Of a stretch of DNA of 64,000 bases, positions 34,474 through 43,106 are shown in pieces. The DNA is from JAKLIN01 sp964544395 (GTDB lineage: Archaea; Nanobdellota; Nanobdellia; Pacearchaeales; GW2011-AR1). Positions within the stretch are counted from its first letter, which is position 1. The number at the start of each line of letters is the position of its first letter. Under the pieces are notes generated by a model, which was given only the letters and a program-made list of their open reading frames with translations, was not told the origin of the DNA and made no database searches. Position numbers and translations under genes: made by a program. The stretch is taken from NCBI GenBank assembly GCA_964544395.1, contig CAZJAO010000001.1, positions 1-64,000 on the forward strand, written 5' to 3'.

Positions 34474-35117
34474 TCTTCATGAGCATCAAGTTCCAAAACA
34501 AGTTTTCCCTTTGAAAGCTTGTAAGCCAAAATAGGTAACGTAATTGGTATTGATTTAAGATACGCTTTTTTCTCTGAAACTGCCTTTAGTTCTATTCCTT
34601 TTTCCAAATTAAGAATTGAAATATCTTTTGCGGATTTAACACCGGGCAAATTGATTTCGTAAATAACTTTATTGGACAATCTCCTAATGTTAGTCTTTGG
34701 TTCTTCTTTCGGGAGGGCTGAAAATTTCCTAAGTTTCTCAGAAGAAAAATTATCCAGTGAAATATTTTTTGTTTCTTTCTTGACTGGACTTTCAATTTGA
34801 GTGGGCATTTGATTTGCAATAGGCATTCCAGCAATGTTAATTATAATGTTTCTTTTAGCCCCTTCAATCTTGTTGGGTCTCTTCTCTGTTTCTTTTAATT
34901 GCTTCTCAACGCTGTTCATAAGGGTGGATACAATATTAGAGAGATTAAATCCGAAAGGCAATCTCATTTCATTAAAATTATTGCTGAAAAAATCATCCTT
35001 TCCAAGCATTCCAAAATCTTCTGTTTTCTTCTCCAATGCAGTTCCGCAATGAGGGCAAAAATCATATTTATCCTTCAAGCTTTTTCCGCATCGTGGACAA
35101 ACCTTCTTCTTGAACAT
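34470..35117 (-). CDS. Zinc-ribbon protein with C-terminal Hsp20/CS-like domain
   Basis: A 215-residue protein. An N-terminal zinc ribbon (CPRCG...CPHCG, residues 8-26) is followed by a Met/Phe-rich linker and a basic middle. A C-terminal beta domain (VIYEINLPGVKSAKDISILN, KGKLVLELDA) resembles the alpha-crystallin/CS fold of small heat-shock proteins and co-chaperones. It may bind unfolded or ribosomal clients; that function is not shown. The 3' end overlaps that of disA by 4 nt. Confidence 0.65.
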   Translation of the reverse strand: MFKKKVCPRCGKSLKDKYDFCPHCGTALEKKTEDFGMLGKDDFFSNNFNEMRLPFGFNLSNIVSTLMNSVEKQLKETEKRPNKIEGAKRNIIINIAGMPIANQMPTQIESPVKKETKNISLDNFSSEKLRKFSALPKEEPKTNIRRLSNKVIYEINLPGVKSAKDISILNLEKGIELKAVSEKKAYLKSIPITLPILAYKLSKGKLVLELDAHED

Positions 35118-35155
35118 ATGAAAAAGTACCTAATCTCATTTAAAAATCTTATGAA

Positions 35156-36541
35156 CTACTTATTTTTGAAGAATTTCCTCAGGGACATGATTTCATGAAC
35201 CTCTCCTAAAACAGCCGGCTTGAACTGCTTGAAAATCAACGTTCTTACTTTCTCTTTCCTGCCTTTTATCTCCCTTGCTTCTCTGATTATAGGAAGGAAA
35301 ATAACTATTACCGTCATCATCAAAACCCCGCTTATTATGAAAATAAACAATATCGGAGAGAGGAAATCAATTGTTAGGAAGTTTATCAAGAATGCTCCAA
35401 TCAGTGCACCAACAAAAATCCCTATTCCGGTAAGCATATTAAAATATGAAATTGCCAGTCCTCTCTTTTCAGGACGGACATTATCATAAACAAAGTTATT
35501 AGAAGCTAAATTAAAACCTGCCCATGCAATTCCATTTATCAATGTTGGGACAAAGATAAGATAAATTGGAGAAGCAGAAAAAATCCATAATATTGGAACG
35601 AAAGGTATCAAAATTCCAGTAGCATATAAAACAAAATAATTTCCATATTTATCTGCAATCTTTCCCCATAGCTCCATTACCAGAAGGGAGAAAACTGTCC
35701 CTGCCAAAGTGATTACCATGTAAATAAAATAACTGAAATGCAAATCCCTCAGCATATATACTATGAAAAGAGGGGATGCTATGGAGACTGCAAGATTAAG
35801 TAATGCTGTAAAAATAGAAAATCTCCCAAAATTTGTGCTTTTCACCTTTAGTATAAAATCAACAAATGAAAAATAATTCTCCTTGCTAAATTCCGCTTTA
35901 GGTTCATATTCCCTTCTGTAAAAGTTCCAAGAGATTACTCTGGAAATAAGAGCTAGTGCAAATAAAATAATGAAACCAAGCATCATCAGATTCATCTTTG
36001 TGAAATTATCCAAGATTAATGAAGCGAGCAAAGAAAGTATGATTGAAACAAAGCCAATCAATAAGCTTCTTTTGGAAAACCATCTTCCCCTGTATCTTTC
36101 AGCTACGATATCGCCAGTCCATGAAAACCATGCGGGAGTAGCTATGTTGGCAGTTATTATGTAAAATGCAAAGAAAAGTGAGAATATCAATGCAAGAGTA
36201 TTTCTCATAATCCCTGTTGAATATAAAATCGCAATTGCAATAAAAGGAATCCACCATAAAAATTCCACAAAGATTGAACGGACTATGATTTTTCTTCGCG
36301 AATATTTTTCCATGAGTCTTGAACCAAACATTTGACTTAATGGACCAAGGATTCCTGAAATAGCTGTAAGCAAAGCAACTAAAGAATTACTTGCATTAAG
36401 CGCGATTGCAAAAGGGCTTAGAAAATTATCCCCAAAAGAACTTTTAGCAGATGAGAAAATTCCTGCCTTGATATTATCTTTTCGTGATTTGTACTTAAGT
36501 TCCTTTATTCTAGGGGTATCAATCTCTTTTTCTTCTGGCAT
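35156..36541 (-). CDS. Major facilitator superfamily transporter
   Basis: A 461-residue MFS carrier with about twelve helices. The loop 2-3 region has MFGSRLMEKYSRRKIIVRSI, and the matching loop after helix 8 has ELWGKIADKYGNYFVLYATG. The start is set at MPEEKEID. The open frame runs further upstream, but that part is made of a palindromic element and tRNA-Gln, so it is unlikely to be translated. The substrate is unknown. Confidence 0.85.
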   Translation of the reverse strand: MPEEKEIDTPRIKELKYKSRKDNIKAGIFSSAKSSFGDNFLSPFAIALNASNSLVALLTAISGILGPLSQMFGSRLMEKYSRRKIIVRSIFVEFLWWIPFIAIAILYSTGIMRNTLALIFSLFFAFYIITANIATPAWFSWTGDIVAERYRGRWFSKRSLLIGFVSIILSLLASLILDNFTKMNLMMLGFIILFALALISRVISWNFYRREYEPKAEFSKENYFSFVDFILKVKSTNFGRFSIFTALLNLAVSIASPLFIVYMLRDLHFSYFIYMVITLAGTVFSLLVMELWGKIADKYGNYFVLYATGILIPFVPILWIFSASPIYLIFVPTLINGIAWAGFNLASNNFVYDNVRPEKRGLAISYFNMLTGIGIFVGALIGAFLINFLTIDFLSPILFIFIISGVLMMTVIVIFLPIIREAREIKGRKEKVRTLIFKQFKPAVLGEVHEIMSLRKFFKNK

Positions 36542-36554
36542 TTTTTTATTTCTC

Positions 36555-36599
36555 AACTTCCTGTTGGGAGCAGGAGGTGTGGAACCCGCTGGTGGTTCC
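36555..36599 (-). repeat. Palindromic element A, copy 2, between tRNA-Gln and the MFS gene
   Basis: AACTTCCTGTTGGGA and GCAGGAG match the sufC copy, and a hairpin GGAACC/GGTTCC with loop CGCTGGT follows. The element ends one base from the tRNA-Gln 3' end and lies just before the MFS start. It keeps the reading frame open. Confidence 0.7.
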
Positions 36600-36600
36600 A

Positions 36601-36673
36601 TAGCCCCACCAGGATTCGAACCTGGGTCACCGGCTTCAGAGGCCAGCATACTTGACCGCTGTACTATAGGGCT
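36601..36673 (-). tRNA. tRNA-Gln (CTG)
   Basis: A 73-nt tRNA on the minus strand. Acceptor arms are AGCCCTA/TGGGGCT with discriminator A. The anticodon stem is CTGGC/GCCGG with loop CTCTGAA (anticodon CTG). T arm CCAGGTTCGAATCCTGG. A TATA box (CTTTTATAAA) lies about 40 nt upstream. Confidence 0.92.
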
Positions 36674-36774
36674 TTCTAATATATTACGTGTATAGTAGTT
36701 TTTTAAACTTTTTATAAAAGAAATGCCCTAATTGATTTTTAACCGATTAGCGGCTTGGAACTTGAAAAGTTTCA

Positions 36775-36954
36775 TGCCCCGACCGAGATTCGAACTCGGG
36801 TCACGGCCGTTCTCCAATCCCGTTAGGGATCAGCAGCCGCCCTAAATGGGCAGCCAATGAGAACAGATGCATTGAGATGCTAGATTTCAACCTTTCAACA
36901 AGGCAAAATCGCTGTTTGAGAGGGCCGCATTCTTGGCCTCTGAACTATCGGGGC
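36775..36954 (-). tRNA. tRNA-Glu (CTC) with a 107-nt intron
   Basis: Exons are 36954-36917 and 36809-36775. Acceptor arms are GCCCCGA/TCGGGGC with discriminator A, the anticodon stem is CGGCC/GGCCG and the spliced loop is CTCTCAC (anticodon CTC). The intron lies between positions 37 and 38, the canonical archaeal site. Exon and intron ends form a bulge-helix-bulge: helix CTCT/GGAG with three-base bulges CAA and AAC. Confidence 0.9.
36810..36916 (-). other. Intron of tRNA-Glu
   Basis: A 107-nt archaeal tRNA intron. Inside are stable hairpins (GCTGCCC/GGGCGGC around ATTTA, and ATCCC/GGGAT around TAAC). No C box is seen, so a box C/D guide RNA inside it is not supported. Confidence 0.85.
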
Positions 36955-36995
36955 GTAGCAACGATAGGTCTTAGCAAAATCTTCTTGATTTTAGC

Positions 36996-37009
36996 CTGAA
37001 CTATCGGGG
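36996..37009 (-). repeat. Copy of the 5' end of tRNA-Glu
   Basis: CCCCGATAGTTCAG, read on the minus strand, repeats 14 bases of the tRNA-Glu acceptor/D region (36940-36953) 56 nt upstream of the real gene. It abuts the hairpin element at 37011. It has no further tRNA structure. Confidence 0.7.
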
Positions 37010-37010
37010 T

Positions 37011-37049
37011 GCGAGGACACTTACGGTTTCCTTCGCATAATCTTCCTTA
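37011..37049 (+). repeat. Hairpin element B, copy 1
   Basis: A 39-bp copy of a dispersed hairpin. Arms are GCGAGGACACT and GGTTTCCTTCGC around TAC, followed by ATAATCTTCC. It is nearly identical to the copy at 48190 (26 of the first 27 bases of the hairpin region). It lies upstream of tRNA-Glu. Confidence 0.7.
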
Positions 37050-37106
37050 AGGAAGTAAGCAATAAGAATTAGTATTATTTTACAATATAAACTTTGTTAT
37101 TAGGAA

Positions 37107-37661
37107 TTAAAATTGAACCTTAACCGGCTCTTTTTCAGCTTCGGCAATCTGCAAGTATTCCTTCTGTTTTCTTCCGTAAAGATTTGCAAAGAAAGTTCCA
37201 GGGAAAGTGGAACATATGTTGTTATAAGTCAAAATGCTATCGTTGTAAAATTGTCTTGAATAAGCAATTCTATCTTCTGTGGTTGATAATTCTTTTTGCA
37301 ATTCAAGGAAATTTTGATTAGCCTTCAAATCAGGATAGTTTTCAGCAATTGCAAATAGCTTTCCTAATGAATTTTGCAAAGCATTATTTGCTTTAACCTT
37401 GCTGACAATATCGCCTGCGGAAACCATAGCCTGTCTTGCCTTGGTAACTTCAGTCATAATTGACTTTTCATGTTTGGCATAACCTTTGACTGTTTCAATT
37501 AAGTTTGGAATCAAGTCTGCTCTTCGCTTCAATTGAACATCAATCTGGCTTAGAGAATTATCGATTCTATTACTTAATACCGCAAATCTGTTAAAATATG
37601 AAAAGAATATAATTGCAACGATTATAACTGCTACTCCTAAGATTATCCATCCTATAGCCAT
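37107..37661 (-). CDS. LemA family protein
   Basis: A 184-residue LemA protein. An N-terminal membrane helix (IILGVAVIIVAIIFFSYF) is followed by a helical bundle with the family blocks QIDVQLKRRADLIPNLIETV, NYPDLKANQNFLELQ and ENRIAYSR-like EDRIAYSRQFYND. The C-terminal YGRKQKEYLQ is also typical. The family is widespread in bacteria and some archaea, and its role is poorly known. It is anchored with the bundle outside or inside the membrane, depending on lineage. Confidence 0.93.
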   Translation of the reverse strand: MAIGWIILGVAVIIVAIIFFSYFNRFAVLSNRIDNSLSQIDVQLKRRADLIPNLIETVKGYAKHEKSIMTEVTKARQAMVSAGDIVSKVKANNALQNSLGKLFAIAENYPDLKANQNFLELQKELSTTEDRIAYSRQFYNDSILTYNNICSTFPGTFFANLYGRKQKEYLQIAEAEKEPVKVQF

Positions 37662-37744
37662 ATCTGAATAAAAAAAAGTTTCTTTATAAATTTAATGAAT
37701 TGTCTGTACAAAAAATTTATTAATGTTCTTTCTCTTAGAGAAAT

Positions 37745-40006
37745 ATGAAAAAAGGTGAAGAAAGTTTTCAAAAAGGCGACTTCATCAAATGGTTCTCAGA
37801 AATAAATAAGGACTCTGTTCCGCTTGTAGGGGGAAAAGGCGCTAATCTGGGTGAAATATTCAATTTGAAAGTTCCTGTGCCTCCGGGATTTGTTGTAACG
37901 ACGGAAGCTTATCAGTATTTCATGAGAGATTTGAATGAAAAGGTAAAGAAATTGCTATCAGAAATTGATTATGAAAACACAGACCAGCTTGAAGAGAAGA
38001 CAAAAGAAATTCGAGAGCTAATTGTCAAAGCAAAAATGCCTGAAGATTTGAAAGCAGAGATAATCGAAGCTTATGAAAATCTCAACGTTGAAGAAAAAGA
38101 TTTGGAAAAAGGTGCTTTGAAAGTTCTTGATAAAAGAGAGCCGATTTATGTTGCAGTTCGTTCAAGTGCGACAACAGAAGATTTGAAAGATGCAAGTTTT
38201 GCAGGACAACAGGATTCCTTTGTCAATGTCAGAGGAAATGAGGACCTTATAGAAAATGTGAAAAAATGTTTCGCTTCACTTTACACTGCAAGAGCTGCTT
38301 ATTATAGACACAAAAAAAATTACATGGAGGGCGCTCTGCTTGCAGCAGTTGTTCAAAGAATGATAAATTCTGAAAAATCAGGTGTCATCTTCTCTCAAAA
38401 TCCAGCATTCAAAAATGATAATATTACTGTCGAAGCAGTTTTTGGTTTAGGCGAAGGAATAGTCTCGGGAAAAATAACACCAGACAGTTATACTATTACA
38501 AGAAAAGACATGAAAATAATTGATGAATTCATTGCTGATAAAAAGATCGCGATTATCCGAGGAGAAAAAGAAAAAGAGGAAACAGTAAAACTTCCTGAAA
38601 AGAAATCTAAAGCCCGTGTTTTGAATAATTTTGAAATAAATAGATTGGCAGAACTCGCAATGAGATTGGAAGAGCATTACAAAAAACCCCAGGACATGGA
38701 ATTTGCGATTGAAGGTGATGGAATTTATCTTGTCCAAACTAGGGCAATTACCACAATTGGTTTGAGAGTTGAAAAAGGCGGAGAAATAAAGGGGGAAATT
38801 TTATTGAATGGAACTGCAGCTTCTCCTGGAATTGGAGTTGGTCCCGTAAGGGTAATAAAAGATTTGAAAGATTTGGATAAAATAAAAGGAGGAGATATCC
38901 TGGTTACAAAAATGACAAATCCGGATATGGTTGTATCTATGCAAAAAACAGTTGGAATTGTAACCGATGAAGGAGGATTGACAAGTCATGCAGCAATAGT
39001 CTCGCGTGAAATGGGAATTCCGGCTGTTGTCGGAACAGAAAACGGAACAACAAAACTGCAGGACGGGGATATTGTAACTGTCGATGGTTCAAATGGAAAA
39101 GTCTACAAGGGAAAAGTAGCAGAAAATCAGCAAAAAGAGATAAAGAAAGTTGAAGTTCATACAAAAACCAAATTAAAACTGGTTGTGGATTTGCCAAGTT
39201 TCGCGGAAAGAGCATCAAGAACAGGAATAAGAGAAGTCGGATTGACAAGGATGGAGGGAATTATTGCTGAATCTGGAAAGCATCCAATGTATTTTGTGGA
39301 TAATAAAAATTTCAAGGAATATGAAGAAATAATTTATAAGGGAGTTTCAAAAATTGCAGAATACTTTGATGAATTATGGGTAAGAACTTCGGATATTAGA
39401 AGTGATGAGTTCCACGACTTGAAAGGTGCTCCAAAAGCAATTGAAGCTAATCCAATGTTGGGAATGCACGGAATAAGATTTGGGTTAAAATATCCGGACA
39501 TATTGAAAGCAGAATTAAATGCATTAAAGAGAGTTGCTGAAAAAGGAAAGAAGATAGGAATCTTATCTCCACAAATAATTTCAGTTGAAGATGTCAGGGG
39601 AATTAAAAAAATCCTGAAGGAGATAAACTTCCATAATGCGATTGTTGGAGTCATGGTGGAAACTCCTGCAGCGGTTCAAATAATAAAAGACTTATGCGCA
39701 GAAAAAATCCATTTTATTTCTTTTGGTTCAAATGACTTGACACAATATACTCTCGCAATTGATCGGGGAAATGAACTTGTTCAGGAGTTTTATAATGAAA
39801 TGGACCCAGCAGTTCTTCATCAATTAGAATATGTCATAAGAATCTGCAAAAAAGAAGGAGTAGAAACAAGTATCTGTGGGCAGGCAGGAAGCAAAAAAGA
39901 AATGGTAAAATTCTTGGTTGAAAAAGGAATAGATAGTATTAGCTTGAATGCAGATGCAGCAGAAGATATTGCAGAGTATATCAAAGAGCTTGAATCCAAG
40001 AAATAA
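37745..40006 (+). CDS. ppsA: Phosphoenolpyruvate synthase
   Basis: A 753-residue PEP synthase that makes PEP from pyruvate and ATP for gluconeogenesis. The N-terminal ATP-grasp domain begins LVGGKGANLGEI. The central phosphohistidine domain has GGLTSHAAIVSREMGIPAVV with the catalytic His. The C-terminal PEP-binding barrel has FGSNDLTQYTLAIDRGN and SICGQAGS. Length is close to the archaeal norm. It would supply carbon for the sugar pathways seen in the window. Confidence 0.96.
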   Translation: MKKGEESFQKGDFIKWFSEINKDSVPLVGGKGANLGEIFNLKVPVPPGFVVTTEAYQYFMRDLNEKVKKLLSEIDYENTDQLEEKTKEIRELIVKAKMPEDLKAEIIEAYENLNVEEKDLEKGALKVLDKREPIYVAVRSSATTEDLKDASFAGQQDSFVNVRGNEDLIENVKKCFASLYTARAAYYRHKKNYMEGALLAAVVQRMINSEKSGVIFSQNPAFKNDNITVEAVFGLGEGIVSGKITPDSYTITRKDMKIIDEFIADKKIAIIRGEKEKEETVKLPEKKSKARVLNNFEINRLAELAMRLEEHYKKPQDMEFAIEGDGIYLVQTRAITTIGLRVEKGGEIKGEILLNGTAASPGIGVGPVRVIKDLKDLDKIKGGDILVTKMTNPDMVVSMQKTVGIVTDEGGLTSHAAIVSREMGIPAVVGTENGTTKLQDGDIVTVDGSNGKVYKGKVAENQQKEIKKVEVHTKTKLKLVVDLPSFAERASRTGIREVGLTRMEGIIAESGKHPMYFVDNKNFKEYEEIIYKGVSKIAEYFDELWVRTSDIRSDEFHDLKGAPKAIEANPMLGMHGIRFGLKYPDILKAELNALKRVAEKGKKIGILSPQIISVEDVRGIKKILKEINFHNAIVGVMVETPAAVQIIKDLCAEKIHFISFGSNDLTQYTLAIDRGNELVQEFYNEMDPAVLHQLEYVIRICKKEGVETSICGQAGSKKEMVKFLVEKGIDSISLNADAAEDIAEYIKELESKK

Positions 40007-40035
40007 TTTATAAACAATAAAACCTTTTAAGAAAT

Positions 40036-40500
40036 ATGAAAAAAGAGGTTAAAGATTACTCTGTAAAGAAAGAGGTCATAAATTCCGAGCCTGTTCCTGA
40101 AAGAAATGAAAGCGTTCAAAAAATGCTTGTTGAAAATTTTGTTTCTCTGCAAGGCGTAATAACGGATTTGTCATCAAAACTTAACAATCTCACAAATCAA
40201 ATGTCCAAGCTTTTGGAATTATTTGAGCAGTCAGCAAAAACATTCATGGAGAAAGATATCAAATTCGCGGGAGGCGGGCCGGACAAAGATACATCAGATA
40301 AATTGGACAAGCTTCTGGAACAAAACAAGGTAATTGCAAGAGGATTGGCTTTGCTTCATGAATCAAATGCGCAGCAAGAACCTATTGAAAATGAATTTTC
40401 ACAACCGCAACCACAATTCACACAGCAACAACCTATTCAACAGCGTCCAATACCGGACCAAAGCGTGAACAGATACCAAAGATCAATATCTTCAAGATAA
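40036..40500 (+). CDS. Hypothetical coiled-coil protein, 154 aa
   Basis: No family is recognised. Residues about 25-75 form a heptad-like coiled coil (LQGVITDLSSKLNNLTNQMS), and a second helix spans 88-112. The tail is Gln/Pro-rich and disordered (QPQPQFTQQQPIQQRPIP). It is one nucleotide from the next gene, with which it probably forms a pair. Confidence 0.65.
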   Translation: MKKEVKDYSVKKEVINSEPVPERNESVQKMLVENFVSLQGVITDLSSKLNNLTNQMSKLLELFEQSAKTFMEKDIKFAGGGPDKDTSDKLDKLLEQNKVIARGLALLHESNAQQEPIENEFSQPQPQFTQQQPIQQRPIPDQSVNRYQRSISSR

Positions 40501-40501
40501 T

Positions 40502-41251
40502 ATGCTAAAACCAAAATTAACAGAATCTCTTGATAAAAAACAAATTTTTCTTTTACTTTTCTCAAGGGAATTAATAAGAAATTCTGAAGAAGGGCTCTTC
40601 CAATTAAAGAGGATTATAGAAGAACAAAGCAGACCTGCGGAAATAGAACCTGTAGAAAAGAAACAAATAGTAAAGGAAGTGGAAGAATTTCCATTGACAA
40701 AATCAATTCTCTCGGAAGCTCCTAAAACCGAAACAGACTTAGCAATTGTCAAGCCCGTTACTATTCATCCACCCAGACAGGAAATCTCGGGAGGAATTTC
40801 AGAATTTGAATATCCCGTATTAAGAATTCCAGAACCAAAGCTTCCTGCTGAATTTGAATACCTAAAACCGATTCCAACAACCAGAGAAATTGATTTGGAT
40901 AAATTGAATCCACTCGTCAATGACCCGCAAGTCAGGGAAATAGAATGTGAAGCACCTAATAAGCCAATAGTAGTTTATGGCGGCATGGGAAGAATGCCAA
41001 CAGAAATTTTTCTTTCAAATAATGAAATAGAGGATATCATAGAAAGATTTTCTGCTGCATCAAAAATCCCGATTGATACTGGGGTTTACAAAGTAGTTGT
41101 AGGAAATTTAATTTTCTCTGCAGTTGTTTCAGATGTAGTTCCTTCAAGGTTTTTAATTACTAAAATGAAACCCACAAATCAGACAACTATCAGAAATCCA
41201 AATCAGCAGCAAAAATCATCAATGGATTATTCAAACTATATAAGAAATTAA
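40502..41251 (+). CDS. Hypothetical protein, 249 aa
   Basis: No family is recognised. The N-terminal 40 residues are helical (KKQIFLLLFSRELIRNSEEG). A long Pro/Glu-rich disordered middle follows. A C-terminal folded unit (FLSNNEIEDIIERFSAASK, KVVVGNLIFSAVVSDVVPSRF) may be a small alpha/beta domain. Shared operon and disordered links with the coiled-coil gene before it suggest a cytoplasmic scaffold pair; this is speculative. Confidence 0.6.
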   Translation: MLKPKLTESLDKKQIFLLLFSRELIRNSEEGLFQLKRIIEEQSRPAEIEPVEKKQIVKEVEEFPLTKSILSEAPKTETDLAIVKPVTIHPPRQEISGGISEFEYPVLRIPEPKLPAEFEYLKPIPTTREIDLDKLNPLVNDPQVREIECEAPNKPIVVYGGMGRMPTEIFLSNNEIEDIIERFSAASKIPIDTGVYKVVVGNLIFSAVVSDVVPSRFLITKMKPTNQTTIRNPNQQQKSSMDYSNYIRN

Positions 41252-41252
41252 T

Positions 41253-41534
41253 TTACTTAGAAGTATTAGCTAATTGACTGCATAATTGTGGAGGTATCAA
41301 TGTTACAGTCTGATTTGTTCCCGGAATAGGAAGCTGTATGTAACCTGCAGAATTGACTTGTGCAAGTATTGCATTCAAAATCTTAAGATCTTCCTGGCTT
41401 GTAGCATCAGTCTGTATTTTTGTAACATAACCACTATAAGAAGGTTTAATTACAAAAGCATAAACAAATATCGCAGCTAGGACAATTACCACTGCAACAA
41501 GAATAACGGTAATCCTCGACTTTTTTTCACTCAT
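41253..41534 (-). CDS. Small single-pass membrane protein, 93 aa
   Basis: An N-terminal KKSRITVILVAVVIVLAAIF helix is followed by an exposed domain ending PPQLCSQLANTSK. No family is recognised. It is convergent with the preceding gene and lies alone on its strand. Confidence 0.6.
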   Translation of the reverse strand: MSEKKSRITVILVAVVIVLAAIFVYAFVIKPSYSGYVTKIQTDATSQEDLKILNAILAQVNSAGYIQLPIPGTNQTVTLIPPQLCSQLANTSK

Positions 41535-41592
41535 GATTTAAATAAATTTATAACCTATTTAAATATTTCTTTAGTGTAAAGATTGCTTTAAA

Positions 41593-41874
41593 ATGGAAGA
41601 CAGAATAACTATCGAGAAGCTCAAAAAGTATTTTGATTTGACAACAAGAGCTCTGGAAGAGATTAAGAAGAAAATCGTAAAAAACAAGAAGAAAGGAGCA
41701 AAAGAGATAATTGAGATGGCTTCAAACTATCTTTCAGATGCCCATTATTTTGAAAAGAAAAAAGACTTTGTGAATGCTTTCGCATCATTGAATTATGCCC
41801 ATGGCTGGATAGATTCGGGGGTAAGATTGGGAATTTTTGATGTTCATGATAACAAACTGTTTACAATTAGATAG
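41593..41874 (+). CDS. DUF357 family protein
   Basis: A 93-residue helical protein of the archaeal DUF357 family. It has the characteristic EMASNYLSDAHYFEKKKDFV and FASLNYAHGWIDSGVRLGIF near the C-terminus. The family is of unknown function and often sits near nucleotide or translation genes. Here it precedes UMP kinase by 30 nt and may share its transcript. Confidence 0.85.
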   Translation: MEDRITIEKLKKYFDLTTRALEEIKKKIVKNKKKGAKEIIEMASNYLSDAHYFEKKKDFVNAFASLNYAHGWIDSGVRLGIFDVHDNKLFTIR

Positions 41875-41904
41875 AAATAAAAATCCCTTACGCATTATAA
41901 TAAA

Positions 41905-42591
41905 ATGAAAGAGGTCAAAGTTATCAGTCTTGGCGGAAGCCTGGTTGTTCCGGAGAAGATTGATATAAAATTTCTAAGAGAGTTTAAAGGAATTATTAAT
42001 AAGAATAAGTCAAAATACAAGTTTATAATTGTCTGTGGCGGAGGAACTGTCGCGAGGAAATATATTTCTGCATTAAAAGATTTTGGATTGAATGAAAAGT
42101 TTCAGGATTTTTCAGGAATATCTGCAACAAGAATGAATGCAAGATTTATGAGTTACATTTTTGGTTTCAATCCTGAAAAAGGAATTCCCCATAAATTAAG
42201 TGAAATTGAAAATCTTATCAGAAAGCAGGATTTAGTTTTCTGTGGTGCTCTCGAATATAAACCGCGTGAAACATCAGATTCAACGGCAGTAGAAATTGCG
42301 AGGCATTTTCATACAGATTTCATAAATCTAACAAATGTAAATGGTTTGCACGATAAAAATCCAAAAGAATTCAAGAATTCAAAATTCATCTCGGAAATTT
42401 CATGGAGAGGTTTATATAAGATGGCAACACAAAAAGAGTTCAAGCCGGGGCAGCATTTCGTAATAGACCAAACTGCCTCAAGGATTATGATGGAGAGTAA
42501 AATCACAACTTACATATTGGGAAAAAATCCGAAGCAATTGGACAATCTTCTTAACAGCAGAAAATTTACAGGGACAGTTGTTAAGGGCTAA
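41905..42591 (+). CDS. pyrH: UMP kinase (archaeal PyrH)
   Basis: A 228-residue amino-acid-kinase-fold enzyme that phosphorylates UMP to UDP. Motifs are SLGGSLVVP at the N-terminus, VCGGGTVARKYISAL, the DSTAVEIA segment and TNVNGLHDKNP. The archaeal short form is seen, as expected. Its stop directly abuts the convergent gene at 42592. Confidence 0.93.
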   Translation: MKEVKVISLGGSLVVPEKIDIKFLREFKGIINKNKSKYKFIIVCGGGTVARKYISALKDFGLNEKFQDFSGISATRMNARFMSYIFGFNPEKGIPHKLSEIENLIRKQDLVFCGALEYKPRETSDSTAVEIARHFHTDFINLTNVNGLHDKNPKEFKNSKFISEISWRGLYKMATQKEFKPGQHFVIDQTASRIMMESKITTYILGKNPKQLDNLLNSRKFTGTVVKG

Positions 42592-43077
42592 TTATCCAAA
42601 ATATCTGCTGCTGGATTTATCCTCTTCGTTATCTTTAACGTTTTTCAGTTTACTGAGGATAGGAATTAATTCTTTTTTGATATTTTGCCAGGAATAATAG
42701 ACTTTTCCAATGAATTCAGCATCTTTGCTTTCCGAAGATTCTATATCAAGTTTGATTAATTCCAAATCAATTTCTGACAATTTAACATAAATGTCGGTAA
42801 GTTTCTTTTTGTCATCCGAACTCATAGATTTTATGACCGAGAAAATGAACATTGGCGCATTTGCAGGATTAAGCAAAGTTTCGATAAATCTGAGATAATT
42901 AAAGATTTTGTCTGCGATATATCTTCTGATTTCCCTAGTTAAAATTTCTGTTTCTGAATCAGCAATTTTTTCTATTGAAAATTCCTGATTCATCAATTCA
43001 AAATTAGGAAGATTGTATCTTTCCTGTAATTTCTTGTATTGCACTTTCACTTCATTTAAATCATATTCTTTAGCCAT
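42592..43077 (-). CDS. Hypothetical helical protein, 161 aa
   Basis: An all-helical, charged, soluble protein; no family is recognised. Features are a first coiled helix (VQYKKLQERYNLPNFEL), TREIRRYIADKIFNYLRFIE, the NPANAPMFIFSVIKSMS turn and a disordered acidic/serine tail. It has no membrane segment or known catalytic motif. Confidence 0.65.
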   Translation of the reverse strand: MAKEYDLNEVKVQYKKLQERYNLPNFELMNQEFSIEKIADSETEILTREIRRYIADKIFNYLRFIETLLNPANAPMFIFSVIKSMSSDDKKKLTDIYVKLSEIDLELIKLDIESSESKDAEFIGKVYYSWQNIKKELIPILSKLKNVKDNEEDKSSSRYFG

Positions 43078-43106
43078 AGTCCAAAGAAGAGGAATAGTTT
43101 ATAAAT

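Noticed and set aside
36542..36649. N-terminal extension of the MFS protein through the palindromic element and tRNA-Gln
   Set aside because: It would translate part of a tRNA gene; the open frame is a by-product of the element, and MPEEKEID is a better start.
36810..36916. Box C/D guide RNA inside the tRNA-Glu intron
   Set aside because: A CTGA is present, but no C box (RTGATGA) or internal D'/C' pair was found.
36996..37020. A second tRNA-Glu gene
   Set aside because: Only 14 bases of the 5' part are present; anticodon and T arms are missing.
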